Shown here one piece after another: positions 8,401-18,453 of a stretch of DNA of 64,000 nucleotides. A program made the translations under genes and the position numbers. The notes beneath the pieces were generated by a model that worked only from the letters and a program-made list of their open reading frames with translations, ran no database searches and had not been told where the DNA came from. The stretch covers positions 45,731,286 through 45,795,285 of the forward strand of contig CALNVZ010002974.1 of the NCBI GenBank assembly GCA_940671915.1. Direction: 5' to 3'. Each line of letters begins with the position of its first letter. Positions within the stretch are counted from its first letter, which is position 1. Source of the stretch: Paracentrotus lividus (taxonomy: Eukaryota; Echinodermata; Echinoidea; Camarodonta; Echinidae).

Positions 8401-10473
8401 TTGTTTTCTCCCAGTTAAATTTACAATTTACTCCAAACCAATCAAATAAACCTCAGCCATTGTGTGATTTATTCAGTTTGGCAGGTATTGATTTTAGAAC
8501 CAACAGACTTTGTGTCTAAGATGCAGGGTAAGGGATATGGTTGGAATAGGGTTTTATATTACAGTGGCGGATCCAGGCGAGGCGCAAGGGACGTGCGCCA
8601 TCCCTATAATTTGAAAACTGCTAATTAACTGTACATGTTAAACTCAGAAAATTTCAGCGGCGCCCCCCATCCTGGATCCGCCACTGTATTAGGTTTAGGG
8701 TTAGCATTGGTGTTATGTATTTATGTTAAGTCTAAGGCTGAAGTTAGTTATTTGATTAATGTGAGGAATGGACCGTGGAGCAATTGTCGCTGTAGCAAAT
8801 GTCAAAGCCATATGAATTGGGTATTAATCTTACTTGCGATCAAAGAGAATCTTGAGGATGCTCTCTGGAAGTACTCCATCTAACTGGTTGAGACGAAACA
8901 GAAGACAGGATTGGTTTACAGGAGAAGACAGCTGAAGGAGAGCTACAGGTTGCCTTTCACCGTCTCTGGTGACCCATTCACAGTCTAGACCTATTACCTA
9001 GGAATCGAGAGAACAGAAGACAGGATTGATTTACAGGAGAGGACAGCTGAAGGAGACCTACAGGTTGCCTTTCACCGTCTCTGGTGACCCATTCACAGTC
9101 TAGACCTATTACCTAGGAATCGAGAGAACAGAAGACAGGATTGATTTACAGGAGAAGACAGCTGAAGGAGAGCTACGGGTTGTCTTTCACCATCTCTGGT
9201 CACCCATTCACAGTCTAGACCTATGACCTTGGAATCAAGAGAACAGAAGACAGGCTTTATTCCTTCATAAGTAAAGAGTTGGGTATCATCTGTAGTTGTG
9301 ATATTTTTCTATTCATTCCAATTTATCATGTCTACTTTCATTTCCCAAATTATACACATATTTAAAAAAATGTCATATTAAAATATATAAAAATATTACA
9401 TTCATTTAACATCTACCATAACACACACTTTTCCCTTCATGTCATCCTTTCAGCAGCATTTGACAGTAACTATGGTATTGTCATGATTATTAATTTTTTT
9501 ACATTTTTAGCCCAACAGGCATTACAAAACAATGAGTAAATGTGCATACAGATTGAGGGCCATTAAATCACCTGCCCTCAGAGTAAATGTGCATACAGAT
9601 TGAGGGCCATTAAATCACCTGCCCTCAGAGTAAATGTACATACAGATTGAGGGCCATTAAATCACCTGCCCTCAGAGTAAATGTGCATACAGATTGAGGG
9701 CCATTAAATCACCTGCCCTCAAACTTTCATCTTAGATTTTAGACTTCTGTACTTAATATTCAAAAGAGAAATGTAAACAAGATGTGATGTTAAATGTAGA
9801 AATGAGTTTTCAATACTTAAAGAAGTTTTCAATACTTAAATAAGAAATATATATACCTGTATCTGCTTGGCAGCATCAGCAAAACTCTCTACAGCCTCAT
9901 GGTGTATATTTGATTCATCAATGATAAATATTTCATAACTCTGGATTTCTGTCACAGGCTGGTAAATATCCTCTTTACTGTTGTCGTTTGATCCCCATAT
10001 ACTCCTACCTCTGTGCAAGAAAATAAAAATAAAAACAAAGCAGACAATTCAATATAAATGGTTTATTAATCATTTGAACATTTCAATTCAATTCAATAAT
10101 AATAAAATCCTGCAACATATTCCAACATTCTAAGTTTGGGTGGCTAGGCTGTGTTCAAATGCAAGAGACACTCTATGGAATGTTGCATAGATTGAAGACA
10201 TTTGCTTGACATATTTATGGGAATCATAGCTTCCTTCAAGACATTGTTAGTCATTCTAATCTTAAACAAGTAAATCAAAGTTAGTAATTATAGTAAATTT
10301 AAATGGAGATGTTCAGATTTATTTAATAAAAAACACACAAAAATATTGACAAACATTCTTTGAATTTCTGTAGAATGTACAACTTACTTCCTTTTGTAGA
10401 GATAGAAGGAAAGCAGGAGCAATGCACCAGCAGTGACACCTAGCATTGATGGGATGATAAGATTGGAAGACAT
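4889..10473 (-). CDS. EXD2: EXD2, DEDDy 3'-5' exonuclease with C-terminal HNH-like cysteine module
   Basis: Five coding exons on the minus strand: 10388-10473, 9857-10010, 8834-8997, 6396-7181, 4889-5414. They join in frame (1,716 nt, 571 aa; human about 620). Domains in order: N-terminal membrane anchor (residues 9-25, SMLGVTAGALLLLSFYL); exonuclease domain with motif I Asp85/Glu87 (LDCEWV), motif II Asp163 (HGCLDL) and motif III Tyr218/Asp222 (YAAEDA), so all DEDDy residues are present; linker; conserved C-terminal module with CVVC (376/379), His393 and CLRCHH (415/418). EXD2 is known as a membrane-anchored (mitochondrial outer membrane) and nuclear nuclease acting on DNA and RNA, linked to end resection and mitochondrial translation. 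All donors are GTAAGN or GTATAT. Oddities: the exon 3 acceptor region is triplicated, and introns 3 and 4 hold several MITEs. The gene is head-to-head with ABCD4. An upstream in-frame start is possible. Confidence 0.95.
5521..6001. mobile_element. MITE in EXD2 intron 4
   Basis: Perfect 19-bp inverted ends: ATATGGCCATGCGTTTTAA at 5521-5539 and its reverse complement at 5983-6001. It is 481 bp with no ORF. The superfamily is not clear from the ends. Confidence 0.75.
6396..7181 (-). CDS. EXD2: EXD2 coding exon 4 (motifs II and III, first cysteine pair)
   Basis: Large 786-nt exon with acceptor TTATCACAG and donor GTAAGA. It carries exonuclease motif II (CLDLRHLA), motif III (NYAAEDAVIG), the hydrophilic linker around residues 260-300, and CVVCGREDSYIKKNIVPHEY, which is strongly conserved in EXD2 orthologues. 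Confidence 0.95.
7571..7830. mobile_element. Nested MITE with TTAATTAAAA ends
   Basis: Inverted arms of about 50 bp: TTAATTAAAAAGATGATCGA ... GGCCACCCCTCCTAAATACT on the left, and the reverse complement with a few changes on the right (AGTATTTGGGAGGGATGGCC ... TTTTTAATTAA). About 260 bp, no credible ORF. Confidence 0.7.
7830..8282. mobile_element. Second nested MITE with AAGGTAGTGTCAGCC ends
   Basis: Inverted ends AAGGTAGTGTCAGCCTTTT at the left and AAAAGGCTGATACTACCTTT at the right, about 453 bp apart. The middle is CpG-richer (about 8000-8105) but has no recognisable domain. Confidence 0.65.
8562..8686. mobile_element. 125-bp MITE with CAGTGGCGGATCCAGG ends
   Basis: Starts CAGTGGCGGATCCAGG and ends CCTGGATCCGCCACTG, perfect inverted ends, flanked by a TATTA direct repeat on each side. 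This very widespread end type is seen in non-autonomous DNA transposons of many animals. It lies in EXD2 intron 3, about 150 bp from exon 3. Confidence 0.8.
8834..8997 (-). CDS. EXD2: EXD2 coding exon 3 (exonuclease motif I)
   Basis: 164-nt exon, phase 0 at its start, with donor GTAAGA. It opens VIGLDCEWVTRDGERQ, giving the two motif I acidic residues. Its acceptor (CGATTCCTAG) belongs to a 115-bp unit that is present three times; only this nearest acceptor keeps the frame, because 115 is not a multiple of three. Confidence 0.92.
8897..9254 (-). repeat. 115-bp tandem triplication of the EXD2 exon 3 acceptor and coding start
   Basis: Units begin (AACAGAAGACAGG) at 8897, 9012, 9127 and, as a 13-bp stub, at 9242: exact 115-bp spacing. 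Each full unit holds a splice acceptor plus the minus-strand coding bases for motif I. The unit at 9127 is the most diverged (CAAG acceptor). The exon's own pyrimidine-rich codons serve as the polypyrimidine tract of the next acceptor. Use of either outer acceptor would shift the frame and hit a TGA soon after. Confidence 0.95.
9534..9721. repeat. 47-bp minisatellite, four copies, EXD2 intron 2
   Basis: Units start GAGTAAATGTGCATACAG at 9534, 9581, 9628 and 9675, nearly identical (one G-to-A change in the third). The unit contains GAGGGCCATTAAATCACC. No function visible. Confidence 0.95.
9857..10010 (-). CDS. EXD2: EXD2 coding exon 2
   Basis: 154-nt exon between acceptor TTGCACAG and donor GTATAT. 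It encodes a polar linker and the start of the exonuclease fold (QSYEIFIIDE ... ESFADAAKQIQ), equivalent to the segment just before motif I in other EXD2 proteins. Confidence 0.85.
10388..10473 (-). CDS. EXD2: EXD2 coding exon 1 (membrane anchor)
   Basis: ATG at 10471-10473 opens MSSNLIIPSMLGVTAGALLL, a single hydrophobic helix followed by YLYKRK, then donor GTAAGT at 10382-10387. A short anchor followed by positive charges fits the family's mitochondrial outer-membrane signal anchor. The frame stays open upstream to an AG at 10503, so this exon may be preceded by another coding exon. Confidence 0.85.
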
Positions 10474-10753
10474 GACGATGGAGAATAGGACAGGAATACA
10501 AACTAAGGCAAGTAGCTTAATCCACCTTATACATCTAGATCTACTCTATCTGCAATCTGCATGAATAAAACAAAACAAAAAGAATCAAGTTATGACAAGC
10601 ATTATACGACAATGATTCATCAAACCATATGCGTCACAATAAAATAGGAAAATGCACAAAGAAAATCTCGTTATTTCAAGTTCATATGAATGAGTCAGTG
10701 GACCATGGCAGGCAAGTATGAAGTACTCAGTTGAAGTAGAGTCTATTGTGTTG

Positions 10754-10880
10754 GTTCCCCGCAAGCTACACTCAGCCGCGCCAATAGCTAACCCCAGCCA
10801 GAGCCGCGGGCGTCATTACCAGTTGTGCTCCCGCTGGCGCCGATGCCCTCCTCGGACTCAGCTCGATCTATAACCTTCAT
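10754..10880 (-). promoter_or_regulatory. CpG-richer block: EXD2 promoter or 5' exon candidate
   Basis: This is the GC-richest stretch near the EXD2 start and includes GCCGCGCCAATAG (CCAAT box core). On the minus strand an ATG (10878-10880) opens a 20-codon frame to a possible donor GTAATG (10814-10819). Joined to an AG at 10503 it would continue in frame into the known exon 1. That link is inference; the donor is weak. Confidence 0.35.
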
Positions 10881-13148
10881 CCTGGATTCTAGTACAAGAC
10901 ATTGGGGAAAACAGAGAAATTAAGGTTGAATCAAATCTTAAATATCATAATTACCCTGTGGTTATATCAGTTTTCTGCGAAGAATTCCTAAGAAAAAGCA
11001 ATTTACCTTGACTTGTCCGGCGTTTCACGTCCACACACGTCTTGCACAATGTTGCAAAATACTAAAATGCGTAGTCTCTTTCTGGCTGTGTGAATATTGA
11101 TTATTGTTTTTGAAAAAAATGGTGATGTTAAAGTCTAATAAATTATATTACCGGTAATTTACATATTCAACATTTTTATTAATATTATTGTTTGTGACTG
11201 AAGAAATATGAATTTAATGGTAAAAACAAGAATGATAACATTTTGAGACACTTCTCCATTAAAAAGTATACAGCTCAACGCCAGGAAAAATTCTAAATTT
11301 CTACATGTGATTTTACAGTCGACCCTCAATATAGTCGGATGAGATCAGATGATCCTGAACTTCTTGATGAAAATTTAAACATCTTTCTGATTTATGCAAT
11401 GGTTGCTTCATGTTGCAAGAAGGAAGAGATGTCCAAGGTTTCTAAGGGGTATGTTTATATAGTATCGATATCCAAATTTTAGTGACATTAACCACGTTTA
11501 CTTTGACTTTAGAAGAATCTACAATCTCACCACATCTCGCAGTTTTTGGCAAGGCCCAAACGTGAAGCCGCGCCCCGGGTGTGTAGCGGGGACAAGTTAG
11601 CTGCGAGAGGGGTATGTTATCCTAAAGACGCAGTGCATAGTGCCACTAGGTGTTGGTGGGGATAGATAGGGGTGGGACTGGTTCAAATGGGTTCGTTCAA
11701 ATATAGCATACATCATTGTTTATAATATTTTAAAGGAATGTGACTGATAGTGATACTGTATTGAACTTTTGTTCCTGGAAAGGGAATAAATTTAAAGTAA
11801 ACATAGAGTCCAGGGCAGGGGCTGGGGGCGTTTCACGAAACCGTCACAAGTCTAACTTCTTGACTAAATCGGAGATAGTGAACAACTTGTCCATAAGTGG
11901 GTTCCACGAAGCCCTCTCTGACAAGATCGAGGACAACAAGCTGACTAAATACTTATGACGGCTCCGAACCTGTCATATCTTTTGGAGAGCGCTGATACGT
12001 CAATCAAACGCAATTTATGGCAAGTGATCGGTTTAGGCGAATTGTATTTGGCGCGGCAATCTTGATTTTCTCATTTATGTTCATATAAAATGTGACAACC
12101 TCTGGATCTTGGTCTAAAATGCAGAAAATAAATGGTTTTTAATGATCGAGTGCTTTTTATTTCCAATCAAGAAATAATATGGGGTTAATATATCCAATCA
12201 AGAAATAATATTGGGTAAATTTATAATCATCATTTAGCCTACCATAAACCTACATAAAGAGACCCGTAAAGACTACGTTGGTAGTAAAATCAATCTCATT
12301 AGTCCCAAAATATTTTAAAAAGTAGTTTTGAATAGATATTTCAAAAATTTGTAATGTATTCTTGATTTCTCTTTGTCAGCGAACAAAAAAAAGAGGAAAA
12401 ACATCAATCTAGCTCCATTTTCAGCTAGCATAATTTTTTCATAGTCTGTTTTACAAAACTATCGTATTGGCACATGCGGGGGTACCCTTCTCATGTTCCG
12501 ACGTGGTCTTATTAATTCATGATCGACACCTTCTAAATATATGCAGTAAGTGACTGGGTGTAGTTTAAAACATATTTTTATACATTTTACATAATGCTAT
12601 GAGTTATCATACTATCACATCAATTTTCGATAATATTGATTTTTTTTCTAAAACATAATTTCTAAATATCAGTGAAACCGTGATAAAGGCTATTTCTCGA
12701 TGACATCATCTCCGATAATATCGATATCACAAGTTGTCTAACTTGGAAGTGCTTCGTGTAACCGCCTTAGTAAGATTGGAGCTAACTACGTGGTTGGCGG
12801 ATAAAGATATGACTAACTTGTCCATGGTTTCATGAAACGCCCCCCAGATCTGGTCTTTAGGTTCCAAACAAAATAAAATTAAAAAACAAAAATCTTCAAA
12901 GATGCAATATTTCTCATGCTTTATTTTGTCCTTTTCCATTTCACTCTTATTAGGATTTCTCATGACGATAGCACCATGCCTGAAAAATAAACACCTGCAT
13001 GTAATTTTATGATATCTGAAGTTCTAGATCTTCTGTGAATGCTAATCTCACGCTAAGTCAAAGACATTTGCTTGTTTTTTGTTGCACAATTTAAAAACGA
13101 GGTATAATAAAGTTCTTACAAGAACTTTTATTTTCATCTTCATTACAG
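10881..13148. other. Head-to-head intergenic spacer between EXD2 and ABCD4
   Basis: The spacer should hold the first exon or 5' UTR of ABCD4, which I could not identify. A second GC-richer patch is at about 11540-11660. Much of 11.8-12.85 kb is a foldback element. A short direct duplication containing CAATCAAGAAATAATAT lies at about 12164-12215. Confidence 0.4.
11824..12845. mobile_element. Foldback/MITE of about 1 kb between EXD2 and ABCD4
   Basis: Inverted ends GGGGGCGTTTCACGAAACC (left) and GGTTTCATGAAACGCCCCC (right). Imperfect inner matches follow: ACAACTTGTCC and ACACGAAGC-type motifs appear on both arms. No transposase is visible. The open frame at 11740-11958 crosses the left end and is not a credible gene. 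Confidence 0.6.
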
Positions 13149-13267
13149 ATATAAACTAGATATGGTGTTTTTGAAGAGACTTTATCATCTTGTTCCAGTT
13201 CTGTTTCTATCATGGAGATCTGTTCAGACAGCTCTCTTTATTCTTCTTCTTATTGTAGCTGGTGGAG
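13149..13267 (+). CDS. ABCD4: ABCD4 exon 2 (first recognised coding exon)
   Basis: Acceptor CTTCATTACAG, donor GTAAGA. It encodes [20 protein letters not shown], aligning with the start of the conserved family region, then the first helix. Two degraded copies of its 3' end follow in the intron. Confidence 0.85.
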
Positions 13268-16200
13268 GTAAGAAATATTGCTTAAACCTTCATTGACGAA
13301 ACACCCTATGTAAAATAGAAATCTTTTCAGATGGCTATCTTTAACATTCTTGTTTTGGCAGGTGGAGGTAAGAAACATCTCTTAATCCCCCCGTTTCGTT
13401 TTACAAACACTGTTTGTATCTTTGAGATCCTTTAGACGGCTCTTCTTATTGTAGGGAGAGGTAAGGAACATCAATTTATTTTAACAAACTTTTTTTTTTT
13501 TTTACTGTTTGACATCTACCTAGAACACTCTACATAACAAAAATGAATACCCATATCTTCTAATTTTCAAACGTTGAGTGTGTAATTCATTTTTATCTAT
13601 TGAGTCACAGCAATGTCTTCTTCAGTAAAATAGGCCCTTTAGATATAGCCCTTTGGTGGTAGTTATCCAAATGATATTATTACTCTATTTTTATTCATGT
13701 TGATTGTAAACTAAATTATTGTAATCTTAAAACTCTCTCTCTTTAAAAAAAATATATTATTCTTTTTATTTTGCAGAGCAAGGTGCAGCTTACTTTGTAG
13801 GCTTGATCCCCAGTAAATTCTATGTGGTTCTTCCTGCTCAAGATTGGTCTGGTTTCATTACAACCTTATGGCAGTCTATGCTCTACATTATGCTCATTGC
13901 CCTGGTAAGCAAGTCTAATTACTCTCTTTGTATTGGACTAGTGGTAATACATCAAAGTCATAGACTTAAGTAAACCGACCAGCCCCCGTCGCGAAGCGAC
14001 GGGAACTGACGAACCAGTAGACATATTTGGCGAAGTTTTGAAAATATCTTTACATGACCACAAATTTCGTGGTCAAAAATACCTTATTTGAATTCATACT
14101 CACATTGAATCAAATCTTTGAAGTTTTTCCTCGAATTGGTGACATCTGCGAATGTTTCACATGAAGTAATCAACTAATAATGTAGAAAAATACAGGAAAA
14201 TTGAGTCCATCAACGTATATTTCTCCGTGCGTGCGTTGTCTTCGCCATACGTCTTCGCACAGTAAAATGACGTCATAGAAAATGGCAGCGATGGCACCAA
14301 CATTATGAGAAGAGACAAGGCCAACGGAAAATTCAATTTGGTAAGTCAAGAAGCTCTTATATACTTTCATTTTTAGTCGTTGTTACGCATGAAACATCAT
14401 AGAAACCTTACAACAACATTTTAACATTAGATTGATTAAATTGACCAGTATAATCACCTGAGCGCTCATCATCGCTGATTATTTCGCTGTAAATGGAGGT
14501 GGTGGAAGTACAGCCCCGTCGCCTTCGGCAACGGGGCTGTGTATAGTTAAGACTTAAGTTACTTGTGTTTGTGTTTGCGTTGATGCATCTTACTGGTTGA
14601 AAATAGATTGACAATATATTTTTTTTTATCTTTGAGATAGCTTTGAAAGCTGGAGATACGAAAACAAAAACATTTTTTTTTGGTGGAATTCCAAGTAGTT
14701 ATTTGATTTTGAGATTTAACAACCTTTAATAGATCATTGTCTTTAGCCAAATATAGTGCAATATAGCAAAATATTTTTGCAAAATAAAGACCAAATATAT
14801 AGCAAAAATTATAGCCAAATATAAAAAAGACTTGAACATAGAACATGTAACCCCCCCCCCCTTATATACATTGAAACAGGCAGTGACTTGAGTGCTGACA
14901 GCTTGTTTGTATTCCCTTAAATATTGCTACAAATTCAAAATCGATTTCCAAATTTAACTATTACAACCCCAAAATAAAAATTAAAAAGAATAAATAAATA
15001 ATAAAAACAATAATACATTGGTGTGAATATTCAAAATTGAATGACATGCGCCGTTAAAACCAACCAAACAACAACAACAAACCTTATATAAATGAGTTTG
15101 ACTAAACAAAATATTTTCAACAAAGTTTGTATGTCTTTATTATAAAGAGGTTTTCCACATTGTATCAGGTTTCTTTACAATTGTCTTTATAGAATGTGAA
15201 AACCATCTTCTCTTTCCAATATTTTCCCCTCTACACTGTCATTCAGATCAAGAGTGCTAAGACTTATATCAGCAAGCTGTTGTATGTCAGATGGAGAGAA
15301 GCATTGACAACACACCTTCATAAACTATACTTCAAGGCTTTCAATTATTACAAACTCAATGTCTTACAAACAGGCAACATTGATAACACGTGAGTAGTAT
15401 AATTATATTGAGGACGGTCAGATTTCTTTTCATGATTAATCATTGATATTAGTTTATCAAATCCTTGTATAACTGTCTAGAGACTGGTGCAAAATTCATG
15501 TCAAATGTTTGTTAATTGTACGCATAAAGACAAGTCAAATGTTTTACAAAGAATGTTAAAGAAGTACCATAGATTCATAATAATACAGTGCAAATCAACA
15601 CATGAGCCTGGTTCACCTGGTTTAATTTTTAAATGCAGATTTAGATTCATTGTGGAATTTCCTTTCAGAAAATGTATAGTTTAGATATACAGGGTGTATA
15701 CTTTTCGAGATACAGGTCTTTGAAGTGAAAAAGTGCCATTTGTAGTGAATTTGGCATTGTAACGCAAAAGGCGGCGAACTTATAACACACGGCCATATAT
15801 TTGTCGTATCCACTGTTTATGGCCAGAGGTAGTTAACGATTGTCTTTCCTTTTGTTTTAGAGATCAACGGATCACCAGGATGTTGAGAGACTATGTAATC
15901 AGTTGAATCTGGTAGTTCCTACACTCATTGTGTCTCCATTCACTATAGCTACATACACTTATCTCACATATCAAATGTAAGTCAAGAACAATAGTTGTTT
16001 TAGTTTTGAAAGTATGTGTTTTTCTAAGTCCTAAGCTCCAAATTAGAATTTCGCACTTAGTGTCTGGTATGAAAATGAAACTTGTTTTGGGTCGATATAA
16101 AAATTGTTAATGCCCCAATGAGAGGGTTTTGCTCTAGCCCTGCTCTTTTTAATATTCTTTTCTTGATTACTTTACTCATATTTTCTTCTCGACATATTCT

Positions 16201-18419
16201 TAATCTATTTAAAAAAAAAATGTTGTCATGTCCCAAATTCCTCATTGAATACATCTCTTTTATTCATAATATATATTTTGGCTTTCTCATAAAGACAATC
16301 CTATCCAATATATTAATGACTTCATGGAAGTCTTTTTGTCTTTGCAATTTATTTATGTTTCAATTTGTTTTCTACTTTTTTTTATTTGTATTTATTCTTG
16401 ACATCGTATGTCTCTTTTTTCTGTTCCATTAAATGAATTGAATATTCTCTCTATTTTTTTTCCGCACAGCACGGGCTATCTTGGGCCTCTAGTCATCTAT
16501 TGTTACTTCATTGTTGGGAGTATCATCAACAGATTCATCATGTCACCAGTTGTAACCTGACCTATCAACAAGAGAAACAGGAAGGAATATTCAGGTCAGT
16601 TGATCCCTATGACCCCTGACCCTTATGACCCGAATCCCCTAAAATTGTAACCATATGACCCCTGTGACACTAGATTCATCATGTCACCGGTCATAAACCT
16701 GACCTATCAGCAAGAGAAAAGGAAGGAATATTCAGGTCAGTTGATCCCTATGACCCCCTATGACCCCTGACCCTTATAACCCGAATCCCCTATAATTTGC
16801 AACCATATGACCCCTGTGACAATAGATTCATCATGTCACCGGTCATAAACCTGACCTTCAGCAAGAGAAACAGGAAAGCATATTCAGGTCAGTCCATCCC
16901 TATGACCTCTATGATCTATGACCCCTATTATCTGTACCCTGTGACCCCTATAACCATATAATCATCATGTCACCCTGTCAAAGATTGGGTTAAGCAGCAT
17001 GGATATCCTGAAGAGATTTAAACTCATCTAAAATACACCTCTTTGTTATTGCTGTTCACTATTTGTATTGTTGCTTTTTGATAAATTCCATTATTATTGA
17101 TTATGAGTGAATTCAAATGTAAATATTGAATACAAATAATCGTCCTAGAGAGAAAAAAAAATTATATTGTTCAACCAAACCATTGTCATGAATTGAACTT
17201 TGATAATGGAAATCATATGTTATGATTAGGCCTACACTCAAAATGGACTGTCTAGCAGCAGAATCTATTATTGTTAGGTCAACAAACTTTATTTTGGGGG
17301 TCATTGAACTTGTGCTTGGCAATGTTAAATTATGGACATGTTCATATTTATACATTTCTCTTACAGTACTCTGTTTAAATTTATGATGAATATAGCATTG
17401 GCCAGCAATATTTTAGACTGCAATAAAGATTATGAAATAATTGTGAAATTAGATCCGTGTTGACAGATAAATGATATGTGTTTTCTTCAGGTTTAAGCAT
17501 GCCCAGTTGAGGGCTAACTCAGAATCAGTAGCCTTTTACTCAGCTGGTGGAGTGGAAAAAGACAATGCTGACCGCAAACTTTTCAATCTTCTGGACGTCC
17601 AGATAACACTGACAAACTGGGAGTTCTGGTTGAATGGTATGTTTAAGTTAACTTTAAACCATAAATAGTGATAAATAAACATAAAAAACAAGAATTATAC
17701 AATGCAACAAGCTTATTCACACATATAAAATAAAAGATCTGTACATCATTGAAAAAGTATTCATGTCTTTAAGATTAACAAGAAAAAATGACACCATAAA
17801 AATAAGTTCTACATTTGGCAAGACAAATATTAAAGATGTGCAATTCTTTGTGGTTATTTTTTTTTCTCAGTTGCTGTAAATTTATTTGATTACGTTGGTA
17901 GTATTCTGAGTTATATTATCATTGCGATACCAATCTTTGCTGGAGTATACAATGGTCTTCCTGCATCAGAAATATCGGGTCTCATCAGTGCGGTAAGTCC
18001 TCTTGTGTGTTATTTCTTGCATTTCATTTGACAGTATTGTTCAGCTTTATTATAAATGATAAAAAGCTTCACTGGAGAGATTTTTTTTAAAGAAAGAATT
18101 TGTAAAGTATTTACAATGGAATTCATAACTTGAAGTTCGAATCCCTCCTTATTTTTTAGTTAATTTGTTGATAATTTTAGTAGTCCAGAAATACAGTAAA
18201 TTGTTTTTATTTGTTATTGTTGTCATCGTCATCATCCTCCTCTTCACCATTACAATTATTATCACTATCATCATCACCACTTTCAAAATCAGCATCATCA
18301 ACATAATCATCATAATCACCATCATCACCACCATCAACATCTTCATCACCATCATCACCACCACTATCATCTTCATCATCATCATCATCACCATCACCAT
18401 CTTCATCATCATAATCTTT

Positions 18420-18453
<34 letters not shown>

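Noticed and set aside
9534-9721. CRISPR-like direct repeats
   Set aside because: The four 47-bp units are contiguous with no unique spacers; this is a minisatellite in a eukaryotic intron.
11339-11480. Short frame beginning ATGAGATCAGATGATCC as ABCD4 exon 1
   Set aside because: No convincing donor with the required phase and no similarity to the family N-terminus.
15193-15246. Upstream in-frame acceptor for ABCD4 exon 4
   Set aside because: It would add 18 residues absent from the family; the acceptor at 15246 gives a closer length. It could still be an alternative form.
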